Source: an uncultured Dehalococcoidia bacterium
GTDB lineage: Bacteria > Chloroflexota > Dehalococcoidia > Lucifugimonadales > UBA1123
Length of the DNA stretch: 64,000 nucleotides
Reading direction: 5' to 3'
Assembly: GCA_951812505.1 (NCBI GenBank)
Contig: CATOSI010000001.1
Location: 372,001-436,000 of the forward strand
The notes below the pieces were generated by a model, which was not told the origin of the DNA, did no database searches, and saw nothing but the letters and a program-made list of their open reading frames with translations. Positions 44,615 through 52,495 of this stretch are shown piece after piece. Both the position numbers and the translations under genes were made by a program. The number at the start of each line of letters is the position of its first letter. Position 1 is the stretch's first letter.

Positions 44615-45499
44615 ATGCCTGAGTACGAATTCATACTGTACGAGAAAAAGGGTCCGATCCGGCTGATAACGCTGAACCGCCCCGAGACACTGAATGCCAT
44701 TACGGAGCCGATGGAAGCGGACCTTCATGAAGCGCTTGACATCGCGGAGGCTGACCCGGAGGCGCGGGTAATCATTATCCAAGGAGCGGGCAGGGCGTTC
44801 AGCTCCGGCTACGACATTGCTTCGTTCGGCGAGACGGACCCGGTGTCCATGATTGCTAAAGGAGCGAGCGCGGCGGACCACGTTTCGCGCTGGTTCTATC
44901 ATGATAGAAATATGCTTAAGAACCAGACGCACATCCTGGAGCTTTCCAAGCCGGTCATAGCCTGCGTGCACGGCTGGTGCATGGGAGGCGGGACGTGGCT
45001 GTCGCTAACGTGCGACATGACGTTCTGCTCCGAGGATGCTGTATTCGCGCAGCCGGAAGTTCGTCAGATATCTAACACGAGCTTCCTCTGGGTGCTCATG
45101 GCGGGTTACAAGAATGCTTTGAGGTATTCGCTGACCGGCGACCATATTGACGCGGAAGAGGCGTTCAGGATAGGTCTGGTAAACGAGGTATTCGCCGACA
45201 AAGATACGATGATGGAAGAGGCATTTCGGCTGGCTGAGAGGATATCGAAGATAAGCCCGGAGACAGTTGCGGCAAACAAGTATGTGGCGACGCTTGGGCT
45301 GGAGATGATGGGCCTACGGAACGCGATAACGACGAACTGGCTGCTGTCTTCTATCGCGCACTCATCGCAGCGTCCGGACTATAACCGCAAGGAGATGCTG
45401 GACGCGGCGATGGAAAGCGGGATGCGCGGGTTCCTGGGTGTGCGGGACGGCCCGTTCAGGCCGGAGCCGTTCGGGCCGCGGTCGGAGGATCGAGAATAG
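44615..45499 (+). CDS. Enoyl-CoA hydratase/isomerase-family protein
   Basis: A 294-residue crotonase-fold enzyme from the ATG at 44615. The oxyanion-hole segments are GAGRAFSSGYDIA and CVHGWCMGGGTWLSL, both well conserved. IRLITLNRPETLNAI is the normal N-terminal signature. The reaction on an acyl-CoA (hydration, isomerisation or ring cleavage) is not decided by the visible residues. It is transcribed rightward, ahead of the pheS promoter, and has no beta-oxidation partner adjacent. Confidence 0.88.
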   Translation: MPEYEFILYEKKGPIRLITLNRPETLNAITEPMEADLHEALDIAEADPEARVIIIQGAGRAFSSGYDIASFGETDPVSMIAKGASAADHVSRWFYHDRNMLKNQTHILELSKPVIACVHGWCMGGGTWLSLTCDMTFCSEDAVFAQPEVRQISNTSFLWVLMAGYKNALRYSLTGDHIDAEEAFRIGLVNEVFADKDTMMEEAFRLAERISKISPETVAANKYVATLGLEMMGLRNAITTNWLLSSIAHSSQRPDYNRKEMLDAAMESGMRGFLGVRDGPFRPEPFGPRSEDRE

Positions 45500-45515
45500 C
45501 CAGCTAAGGGCTTGC

Positions 45516-45545
45516 TTGACCGTCGTTTCGAGGCAAACCTATAAT
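45516..45545 (+). promoter_or_regulatory. Strong sigma70-like promoter for pheS
   Basis: TTGACC (45516-45521) and a perfect TATAAT (45540-45545) with an 18-base spacer. Transcription should begin near 45552, leaving only about 30 leader bases before pheS, too short for a T-box or classical leader-peptide attenuator. Confidence 0.75.
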
Positions 45546-45581
45546 CTTTGCTAGCGTCGCGCGCTTGCGACCGGAGTAACG

Positions 45582-46628
45582 ATGAGCGAATCAGCAATTG
45601 CCACCCAGATAGAAGAGCTTGAGTCCAAGGCTCTCGCCGACGTTCAAGCGGCTGCCAACCTGGAGGCCCTGGATGAATGCCGTATTTCTTATCTGGGCAG
45701 GCGCGGGGAGTTGACCCAGATACTTCGAGGGTTGGGATCGCTGCCCGCCGAAGACAGGCCGGCGGCGGGGGCTGCGGCGAACGCGGTGCGTCGGAAGCTC
45801 GAAGTGGCGATGTCGGCCAGGGAAGATACGCTAAAACGGGCGGAGGCGGAGTCCGACCCAATAGACGTAACACTGCCGGGGTGGCCGGTTCCGAGAGGGG
45901 GGATTCATCCCACGACACGCATCGTGAGGGAAATATGCGACGCCTTCGTCTCGATGGGTTTCAGCGTCGTAGAAGGTCCTGAGATCGAGTGGGACCACTA
46001 TAACTTCGAAATGCTGAACATTCCAAAGGACCACCCTGCGCGCGATATGTGGGATACGCTGTGGATAGACTACGAGGACGAGAACGGCGAGCGTCCGATG
46101 CTTCTCAGAACGCATACATCTCCGATGCAGGCTCGGACTATGGAAGCAACCGATCCGCCGGTGCGCGTGGTCGTTCCAGGCAAGTGTTACCGCTACGAAG
46201 CGACCGACCCCAGGCACGAGTGGCACTTCTACCAGATAGAGGGACTCGCGGTGGACAGGGGCATCACGATGACGGACCTCAAGGGAACGCTTTACGAGTT
46301 CGCCCGGCGCATTTTCGGGGTGGATCGCAAGGTGCGATTCAGGTGCGACTACTTCCCGTTCGTCGAACCGGGTGTTGATATGTCTATTGACTGCTTCCTG
46401 TGTGACGGAGGCGGATGCCGCGTGTGCAGCGATACGGGCTGGATCGAGATAATGGGTGCGGGCATGGTGCATCCGAAAGTGCTGGAAGGTGTCGGATACG
46501 ATCCCAATATCTACACGGGCTTCGCTTTCGGAATGGGGCCTGAGCGAATAGCGATGCTTAAGCACGGGATTGAGGATATCCGGCTGTTCTACTCGAACGA
46601 CCTGCGATTTTTGCGCCAGTTTAGCTAG
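45582..46628 (+). CDS. pheS: Phenylalanyl-tRNA synthetase alpha subunit
   Basis: A 348-residue catalytic subunit of the heterotetrameric PheRS. The N-terminal 80 residues form the tRNA-binding coiled coil. Class II motifs follow: GGIHPTTRIVREI, motif 2 around YEATDPRHEWHFYQIEG, and motif 3 GFAFGMGPERIAMLKHGI. A CDGGGCRVCSDTGW segment has four cysteines and may bind zinc. It is driven by the promoter at 45516. pheT follows, separated by an 88-base gap with a terminator. Confidence 0.97.
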   Translation: MSESAIATQIEELESKALADVQAAANLEALDECRISYLGRRGELTQILRGLGSLPAEDRPAAGAAANAVRRKLEVAMSAREDTLKRAEAESDPIDVTLPGWPVPRGGIHPTTRIVREICDAFVSMGFSVVEGPEIEWDHYNFEMLNIPKDHPARDMWDTLWIDYEDENGERPMLLRTHTSPMQARTMEATDPPVRVVVPGKCYRYEATDPRHEWHFYQIEGLAVDRGITMTDLKGTLYEFARRIFGVDRKVRFRCDYFPFVEPGVDMSIDCFLCDGGGCRVCSDTGWIEIMGAGMVHPKVLEGVGYDPNIYTGFAFGMGPERIAMLKHGIEDIRLFYSNDLRFLRQFS

Positions 46629-46660
46629 TCTCAGCCGACCGGCCGCTCATGGCACAAACA

Positions 46661-46680
46661 GGGCGACCGGGCGGTCGCCC
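46661..46680 (+). terminator. Rho-independent terminator between pheS and pheT
   Basis: A GC-only stem (GGGCGACC / GGTCGCCC, extendable to 9 bp) is followed by ATATTTTTTG. It lies 33 bases after the pheS stop and 37 before the pheT ATG. An upstream CCGACCGG (46635-46642) could pair with CGGTCGCC instead, giving a possible antiterminator. Confidence 0.8.
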
Positions 46681-46716
46681 ATATTTTTTGTAGAGAATGA
46701 AACGGAAGAGGAACAC

Positions 46717-49200
46717 ATGCTTATACCCATCTCATGGCTCAGTAAATATGTGCCGATTACGGATTCGCCGGATGACCTCGCTCACAAGCTGACGATGGCT
46801 GGAGTCGAGATAGGCGATGTGGAGATTGTCGGCGAGAACTGGGACGCGGATAAGATCGTCGTGGGGCATGTGCTCGAAGTCAATCCTCACCCGAATGCCG
46901 ACCGGCTTCGGCTGCCGACGGTGGACATCGGCGGAGAGACGGCAACGGTGGTCTGCGGGGCTCCGAATGTCGCCGCGGGTCAGAAGATTGCGTTCGCCAA
47001 AGAGGGCGCCCGTATGTTCAGTCCGCGCTCGGGCAAGGTGGAGACGCTGAAGCGCGCCCGTATTCGCGGAGTGGAGTCAGCCGGGATGGTGTGTTCGTCA
47101 TTAGAACTTGGTCTGGGCGAAGACCACGATGGGATACTCGTGCTGGACGAAGACGCACCAGTGGGCACGTCGCTTGCCGAGTACCTCGGGGACGCCGTTC
47201 TGGACGCAGAGGTCTCGTCCAATCGGCCGGACTGCCTCTCCATACTTGGGATCGCGCACGAAGTCGCCGCAATCAATGGTGAGCACGTAACGGAGCCAAG
47301 TCAGTCTTACCCGGAGGAGGGCGAAGACATAGAAGACCTGGTTAGTATCGAGATTGAAGACCCTGACCTGTGCTACCGCTACACCGCGAGCCTGGTCGAG
47401 GGGATCAAGATTGGGCCATCGCCGTCCTGGATGCAGGACGCGCTGATCAAGGCTGGCCAGCGTCCGATTAACAATGTGGTAGATATCACCAACTACGTGA
47501 TGCTGGAGTATGGACAGCCTCTTCACGCATTCGACTTCGACAAGTGCCGAGACAGCACGATTATCGTGAGGGCGGCGAGGGAAGGTGAGACCCTTACTAC
47601 GCTGGATGGAGAGGTCCACGAGCTCAAGCCGCCGATGCTCACGATCTCTGACTCGCGCGACCCGGTCGGACTGGCCGGAGTGATGGGCGGAGCGAACTCG
47701 GAGATGACCGAAGAGACCAGCGCGGTCCTGCTGGAGTCGGCCAGCTTCAATGCGGTCAATACGCGACGGACTCGAACAGCGCTCGGCATGAGGACTGACG
47801 CATCGGACAGGTTCGAGCGGGACATCCGGTCTGCGCTCGCGCCGGTAGGACTCCGACGCGCCACACAACTCATTGTGGAGTTGTGCGGCGGAACTGCCGC
47901 CAAGGGAGTCATTGATCTATATCCGAAGGAGGCAGAGCGGGAGCCACCGACCGTGAAACTCAGCCGCTCGCGCATAAGGCAAGTGCTTGGCGTGGATTAC
48001 CCTGCTTCGCAGATAAAGCGTACGCTTGAATCGCTCGGATTCGAAGAGGCCCAGGAGCCGGGAGGTCTGATTGATCTGATCGAGACACTTGAGGCGGGGC
48101 CTTCGTCCGAACGCTCGGATACGTTCTGGCTGAAAGTCCCTTTCTGGCGTTCGGACATCTCCATAGAGGACGACCTTGTGGAAGAGTTGGCGCGAATCAT
48201 CGGATACGACTCCATGCCTGCGACGATGCTGTCCGGTTCGATACCTCACTGGCAGCCACAGCCCATGACGCAGCTAAAGGACACAGCGAGAGACCTGCTT
48301 GCCGCCTCCGGGATGCAGGAGACGATCTCGTATTCGCCGACGACGTTGCAGAACCTTGACGCGGTGGACGCTCTTGACGAATCGAATCCGCCCCTTCGCA
48401 TCGCCAACCCGCTGAGCCGAGAGTGGGAGTATATGCGGACCAGCCTGAGGTCGAACATCCTGAACACGCTTTCATACAACCGGCGGATCGCGCAGGGCGA
48501 GGGCATCCGAATTTTCGAGGTCGGACGAGTGTACATCCCGAAGCTGGAGGCGAGGGAGCGCGACCTGCCCGAAGAACGGGAGATGCTGGTGGGTGTGGTA
48601 TCCGGTCCGAGATTCGGAGCGTCCTGGATAGCCGAGGACGCGAACATGGGATTCTTCGACGCCAAAGGGTTCCTGGAGTACGCATTCGCCGGACTGGGCA
48701 TTGATGTCGCTTACGAACCCTCGGAGGACTCGATTCTCCAGAGGGGACGCACTGCCAAGCTGATAGCTAACGGGACTACGCTCGGTGTGATAGGCGAGAT
48801 TCAGGACAGGATCCTGGAGAAGTTCGACCTTGAGGCTCACCCGGCGGCGATGTTCGAAATCAGTATGGATGCGCTGATGGCGGCAATTCGTGGCGTTAGT
48901 CTGACATACCAGAGTTCCAGTCCCTATCCAGAGTCTTATCGTGACCTTGCCATAGTTGTGGACGACGAAGTAACTGTATCTCGCATCCGGCAGATTATAG
49001 AGCGTCATGCCCTGGTAGTCCGCAGCGCTCCGTTCGACATATATTCGGGCGAGGGCGTGGAGGAAGGACGCAAGTCGGTCGCGTTCCGCGTGGTATTCCA
49101 GTCGGACCGTGGGACGCTCACGTCGGAGCAGGTGGACCGCTTCCAGAACGACATACTGCGGCAGCTAAGCCGCAACCTGAACGCGGAACTTCGGGGCTGA
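46717..49200 (+). CDS. pheT: Phenylalanyl-tRNA synthetase beta subunit
   Basis: An 827-residue non-catalytic partner of PheS. It has the EMAP-type tRNA-binding domain (about 40-150, VGHVLEVNPHPNADRLRL and VVCGAPNVAAGQKI), then B3/B4 with DITNYVMLEYGQPLHAFDFD (editing site), B5 and a catalytic-like core, and a C-terminal FDX-ACB domain (YPESYRDLAIVVDDEV). The start at 46717 follows GGAAGAGGAA. Transcription from pheS would first pass the hairpin at 46661-46680. Confidence 0.97.
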   Translation: MLIPISWLSKYVPITDSPDDLAHKLTMAGVEIGDVEIVGENWDADKIVVGHVLEVNPHPNADRLRLPTVDIGGETATVVCGAPNVAAGQKIAFAKEGARMFSPRSGKVETLKRARIRGVESAGMVCSSLELGLGEDHDGILVLDEDAPVGTSLAEYLGDAVLDAEVSSNRPDCLSILGIAHEVAAINGEHVTEPSQSYPEEGEDIEDLVSIEIEDPDLCYRYTASLVEGIKIGPSPSWMQDALIKAGQRPINNVVDITNYVMLEYGQPLHAFDFDKCRDSTIIVRAAREGETLTTLDGEVHELKPPMLTISDSRDPVGLAGVMGGANSEMTEETSAVLLESASFNAVNTRRTRTALGMRTDASDRFERDIRSALAPVGLRRATQLIVELCGGTAAKGVIDLYPKEAEREPPTVKLSRSRIRQVLGVDYPASQIKRTLESLGFEEAQEPGGLIDLIETLEAGPSSERSDTFWLKVPFWRSDISIEDDLVEELARIIGYDSMPATMLSGSIPHWQPQPMTQLKDTARDLLAASGMQETISYSPTTLQNLDAVDALDESNPPLRIANPLSREWEYMRTSLRSNILNTLSYNRRIAQGEGIRIFEVGRVYIPKLEARERDLPEEREMLVGVVSGPRFGASWIAEDANMGFFDAKGFLEYAFAGLGIDVAYEPSEDSILQRGRTAKLIANGTTLGVIGEIQDRILEKFDLEAHPAAMFEISMDALMAAIRGVSLTYQSSSPYPESYRDLAIVVDDEVTVSRIRQIIERHALVVRSAPFDIYSGEGVEEGRKSVAFRVVFQSDRGTLTSEQVDRFQNDILRQLSRNLNAELRG

Positions 49201-49201
49201 A

Positions 49202-49966
49202 ATGCCAACTTTAGTTGAAGGGAGGGCGGGATTGCCCGAATTACCGATGAACCCTGATCTTCGCGCCAACTACGAGAAGTACTACGAAGGTGCAGCCTCT
49301 GAATGGCGACGGATTGGGGCCGAGAACAAAGTGAAGAACATTATCGAACTTTGTTCCAGCGTACCGCATCAGACGGTCCTCGAGATAGGTTCCGGTGACG
49401 GTGCGATACTGGAACGTATGTCGGAATTGAGATTTGGAAGGGAACTATATTCTCTCGAAGTAGCCGAGTCTGCGGTACGGAAGATACAGGAGCGTCAGAT
49501 AGAATCTTTGTTGGAGTGTTCCATATACGATGGCTACAACATCCCCTACGAAGATGGACGATTCGACCTTGCGGTGATGAGTCACGTATTGGAACACGTG
49601 GAATATCCACGCCAACTTCTCTATGAGGCCGCAAGAGTCGCTACATGTATATTTATTGAGGTTCCACTAGAACTCAACTCGCGCCTGAGTGAGGATTTTG
49701 TATTCGACAGGACAGGACACATCAACTTCTACACAAGAAAGAGTATCCGTCGTCTCGTTCAAAGTTGCGGCTACGACGTGGTTTCCCAGGTGGTCACAAA
49801 TTCATCGGCTGACGTTTATCGCTATTTACGGGGGGTGAGAGGTATTCCCGTGTTCGTTGTCAAAGACGCAGCTCTTCGAGTGTTCCCGGGTTGGGCAACG
49901 AGCAGGTGGACATATCACTCAGCATTGCTTTGTCGCCCCTCCAGTCTGGCTCGATATCAGCTATAG
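49202..49966 (+). CDS. Class I SAM-dependent methyltransferase
   Basis: A 254-residue protein starting one base after the pheT stop. The SAM motif is TVLEIGSGDGAILERM, followed by a motif-II acidic residue (LYSLEVAESAV) and DLAVMSHVLEHVEYP, the post-II signature of methyltransferase type 11. The C-terminal half (about 160-254) is less typical. The substrate is unknown. It may ride on the pheT transcript, although a functional link is not obvious. Confidence 0.85.
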   Translation: MPTLVEGRAGLPELPMNPDLRANYEKYYEGAASEWRRIGAENKVKNIIELCSSVPHQTVLEIGSGDGAILERMSELRFGRELYSLEVAESAVRKIQERQIESLLECSIYDGYNIPYEDGRFDLAVMSHVLEHVEYPRQLLYEAARVATCIFIEVPLELNSRLSEDFVFDRTGHINFYTRKSIRRLVQSCGYDVVSQVVTNSSADVYRYLRGVRGIPVFVVKDAALRVFPGWATSRWTYHSALLCRPSSLARYQL

Positions 49967-50087
49967 TTGAGGTGGGAATAACATATGTGAAGGGTTCCGG
50001 CACTTAAGAGAGGACTCAAGACTGCGCCAAAATTTGGTGTGGCGAGGGAATGAATTGAAGATACCCAGCAGAGGGGTAATTTGAGCA

Positions 50088-51272
50088 TTGGACTTCTCCT
50101 ATCACTATACTCCTGATCAACAAGTATTTCGAAAGAGTGTTGCAGATTGGCTAGATCTGAATGTTCCTAGTGACATGGCCGCTCCATTTGCCTCCTCAGA
50201 CAGCGGGTCGAGTCTAGCCGAACTTTCCAAGAGGATGGGAGAAACGGGCTGGCTTGCGCCCTCCGAGTCCGTCGAGAATGGTGGGGCCGCACTTTCTCCC
50301 GACCTGACCGTGGTGGTTCTGGAAGAGTTGAACAAGCGGGGACTGCTTGCGCTTGTACAGGGCGAGGCGCAGGCTCTGAAGACTGCGCTGTTGGGCCGGG
50401 GAACAGAGGCGCAGCGAATGCGACTCGTTCGGTCCCTGTCGAGAGGGGAGCGGACTGTATGGCGGCATGACGTATCCGTATCGCCGCGCTCGGATGGCTC
50501 GGTGGTGCTGGATGCGGACTCGGTTGGGTTGAGCGCGACGCCCGACGCTGACGGGTACATAGTCAACGGGTCGGGCATGTTCCGGGGACTCGGCGGCGCT
50601 CCCGACATACTATGGACTGTCGCTCTAGTCGAGTCAGACGACACAGATCCGCTTCCGGTGTGTCTTCTCATAGATGCTTCGTCGGAGGGAATCACGTTTG
50701 CGCCTTCCAGAATGCTGTCCTCGATGGCGGCGCGTTCGGTTCGGTTCGACGATGTCTGGGTACTGCGGGCCGACGCGCTGGGGCCAGAGGGAGACGGACA
50801 CCGCGTCTTGAGTACACAAGTCTCTCTTGACCCGAACGCAGACCTGCCTGGTTGGGTGGAGACGGAGACCGATGCGCTGCTGGACTATGCGCGTGCAACT
50901 GAGTCGGGCGGCAAGCCTCTCAGCGCAGACCCTATACGCGCTCGCATACTGGTGGAAGCCTACATAGCGAGCCGGGTTTCGCGCCTTCTGAGGATGCGGG
51001 CGTCGTGGGAGCGGAATCAGGATGGTGAGACGGAGCAGGCGGACGCGCTGGCGTCGCTGTGGCGTCGGGCCGCCGGGTCGGAACTGTCGGACACGGCGCG
51101 GCAAGTGGTAGGGCTGCGCGCGCTGTTGTCTTCGGACGATCCGCAGGCGGCGGACGCTGGCCGATTCGAGCGGCTGAGCCGGCGGGAATTGGCAGAGAGG
51201 GAAGTGGGGGATACTGAGCGGGAGGTGTTGGCGGCTGAGATTGGGATGGGCGGGAAGGAGCAGGGGGAGTGA
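50088..51272 (+). CDS. Acyl-CoA dehydrogenase-like protein, probably catalytically divergent
   Basis: A 394-residue protein from a TTG start after AGAGGGG. The N-terminus (YTPDQQVFRKSVADWLDLNV) and MGETGWLAPSESVENGGAAL match acyl-CoA dehydrogenases. The family signature near residue 125 is degenerate (RTVWRHDVSVSPRSDG, where FALTEPxAGSD is usual). The C-terminal QxxGGxGY region has no counterpart in QVVGLRALLSSDDPQA. It may be an inactive or repurposed subunit of an ACAD complex. No active partner is adjacent. Confidence 0.75.
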   Translation: MDFSYHYTPDQQVFRKSVADWLDLNVPSDMAAPFASSDSGSSLAELSKRMGETGWLAPSESVENGGAALSPDLTVVVLEELNKRGLLALVQGEAQALKTALLGRGTEAQRMRLVRSLSRGERTVWRHDVSVSPRSDGSVVLDADSVGLSATPDADGYIVNGSGMFRGLGGAPDILWTVALVESDDTDPLPVCLLIDASSEGITFAPSRMLSSMAARSVRFDDVWVLRADALGPEGDGHRVLSTQVSLDPNADLPGWVETETDALLDYARATESGGKPLSADPIRARILVEAYIASRVSRLLRMRASWERNQDGETEQADALASLWRRAAGSELSDTARQVVGLRALLSSDDPQAADAGRFERLSRRELAEREVGDTEREVLAAEIGMGGKEQGE

Positions 51273-51347
51273 ATCCGGCTGAACACAGTTAGAGTCGTAG
51301 CTTCGACCGTCAAGTGCAGCTGCACAGCTTCCACTCTCTATTTCAGT

Positions 51348-51381
51348 ACCCTGATACAGTCAACACCCTGATACAGTCAAC
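51348..51381 (+). repeat. Two perfect tandem copies of a 17-bp unit
   Basis: ACCCTGATACAGTCAAC occurs twice back to back (51348-51364, 51365-51381), with a partial third copy ACCTGATAC at 51388-51396. It lies 40 bases before the gene at 51422 and could be an operator for that gene pair. Confidence 0.8.
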
Positions 51382-51421
51382 AGACCGACCTGATACATGA
51401 TATGCACTCTGGAGAAGGACG

Positions 51422-51727
51422 ATGGTAACATCCGAGGCCACCAACGAGATAAAAACAATGATCCAGGACTTGCTCAATGAACGCTTCAAGGACGAGTTCG
51501 AGTTCGGCCCCATAGTCGTAATGTCTCGTGTCGACGACGACGGTGAGGTGTACCTGCACTCCTACATCGTTTTTCATGGGGACCAGAGCAAGTTGGACCC
51601 AACATGGACGCTTAGGCTATCTGACTCTCTCTGGTCTAGGGCGTTAGAGCTCGGATACCCCGGAATACCGATACAGTTATTTGTAGAAAAATCGGAGTGG
51701 CCGGAATTGGAGAAGATGCTGCAGTGA
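51422..51727 (+). CDS. Small protein of unknown function, coupled to the HEPN gene
   Basis: A 101-residue acidic protein with GAGAAGGAC as ribosome site. It contains IKTMIQDLLNERFKDEFEFG, VVMSRVDDDGEVYLHSYIVF and a C-terminal VEKSEWPELEKMLQ. I do not recognise the family. Its stop overlaps the start of the HEPN gene (GTGA), so the two are made together. The small-gene-first, HEPN-second arrangement resembles toxin-antitoxin cassettes, with this protein as the possible antitoxin. Confidence 0.7.
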   Translation: MVTSEATNEIKTMIQDLLNERFKDEFEFGPIVVMSRVDDDGEVYLHSYIVFHGDQSKLDPTWTLRLSDSLWSRALELGYPGIPIQLFVEKSEWPELEKMLQ

Positions 51728-52212
51728 ACCCCGACGATCTATTAGTAGTCGCTGATAGCTTGGTCGCCGGTGAAGGACCGGGGAGGCCCAGACAGATCGA
51801 ATTACGGAGAGCCGTGAGTACAACCTACTACGCGTTGTTCCATACTCTAGCCAACAACTGCGCCGACCTTCTCGTCGGTCCGCGATCACCAAATCAAACC
51901 AACCAAGCATGGAGACAAGCATATAGGGCGTTAGACCACGGAGAGGTCAAAAGGAAATGCACGCGGGGTCCAGGAAAGCCAATCTTGGACACACACTTCC
52001 CGCAGGCAATCAGAGATTTCGCCCGTCAGTTCGTGAAGATGCAGGAGATTCGCAACAAGGCCGACTACGACCCTCTCGAACCATTCACACGGTCTGGCGT
52101 ATTGCAATTCATTCAGGAAACGAAGGCAGCCATTAAAGACTTCGAGGACGTTCCTGGCAGAGACCGCCGGGCATTTGCCGTGTTTGTTCTGTTCAAACTC
52201 AGAAGGGACTAG
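51724..52212 (+). CDS. HEPN-like domain protein (putative toxin half of a two-gene cassette)
   Basis: A 162-residue alpha-helical protein from the GTG at 51724. RRAVSTTYYALFHTL (28-42) is the helix typical of HEPN-type proteins (RRAxxxxYYALFH), followed by an invariant-looking MQEIRNKADYDP (106-117). The R-x4-6-H ribonuclease motif of active HEPN toxins is not clear, the region reading RNKADY instead. It is translated right after the small gene. It could be an RNase toxin, an inactive HEPN relative or a phage-defence component. Confidence 0.7.
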   Translation: MNPDDLLVVADSLVAGEGPGRPRQIELRRAVSTTYYALFHTLANNCADLLVGPRSPNQTNQAWRQAYRALDHGEVKRKCTRGPGKPILDTHFPQAIRDFARQFVKMQEIRNKADYDPLEPFTRSGVLQFIQETKAAIKDFEDVPGRDRRAFAVFVLFKLRRD

Positions 52213-52342
52213 CGCAGAGTGATTTACTTATCTCATAGATCTCTTTTGAATGAAGATACCTTAAAACTAGGTTCTGTTGACATTCTATGATTTTCCCTGC
52301 CCTCAAGGAGTTACGGTACGGAAAATAACTACACCCCACCCC

Positions 52343-52372
52343 CTGGATTCCCGTTTTCACGGGAATGACGAG
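52343..52372. repeat. Dispersed palindromic element (copy 2)
   Basis: CTGGATTCCCG...CGGGAATGACG, the inverse-orientation partner of the element at 8572-8599, with a different loop. It lies between the HEPN gene and the TPP enzyme gene, which converge. Confidence 0.7.
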
Positions 52373-52430
52373 AAACGTCAACACGGTCTAGCAATTTAGA
52401 TGAATTTCGATTTTGGATAGGAATATCAAA

Positions 52431-52469
52431 ACTGAAAGGGGCGGGATTAAGAATCCCGCCCCTTTCAGT
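52431..52469 (-). terminator. Strong terminator downstream of the TPP-enzyme gene
   Basis: A perfect 18-bp stem (ACTGAAAGGGGCGGGATT and its complement) with a 3-base loop, followed on the minus strand by TTTTGATATT. It ends the leftward TPP-enzyme transcript and may also block readthrough from the HEPN genes. Confidence 0.85.
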
Positions 52470-52495
52470 TCTCAGACTATGCTTCTTTTCTAGGT

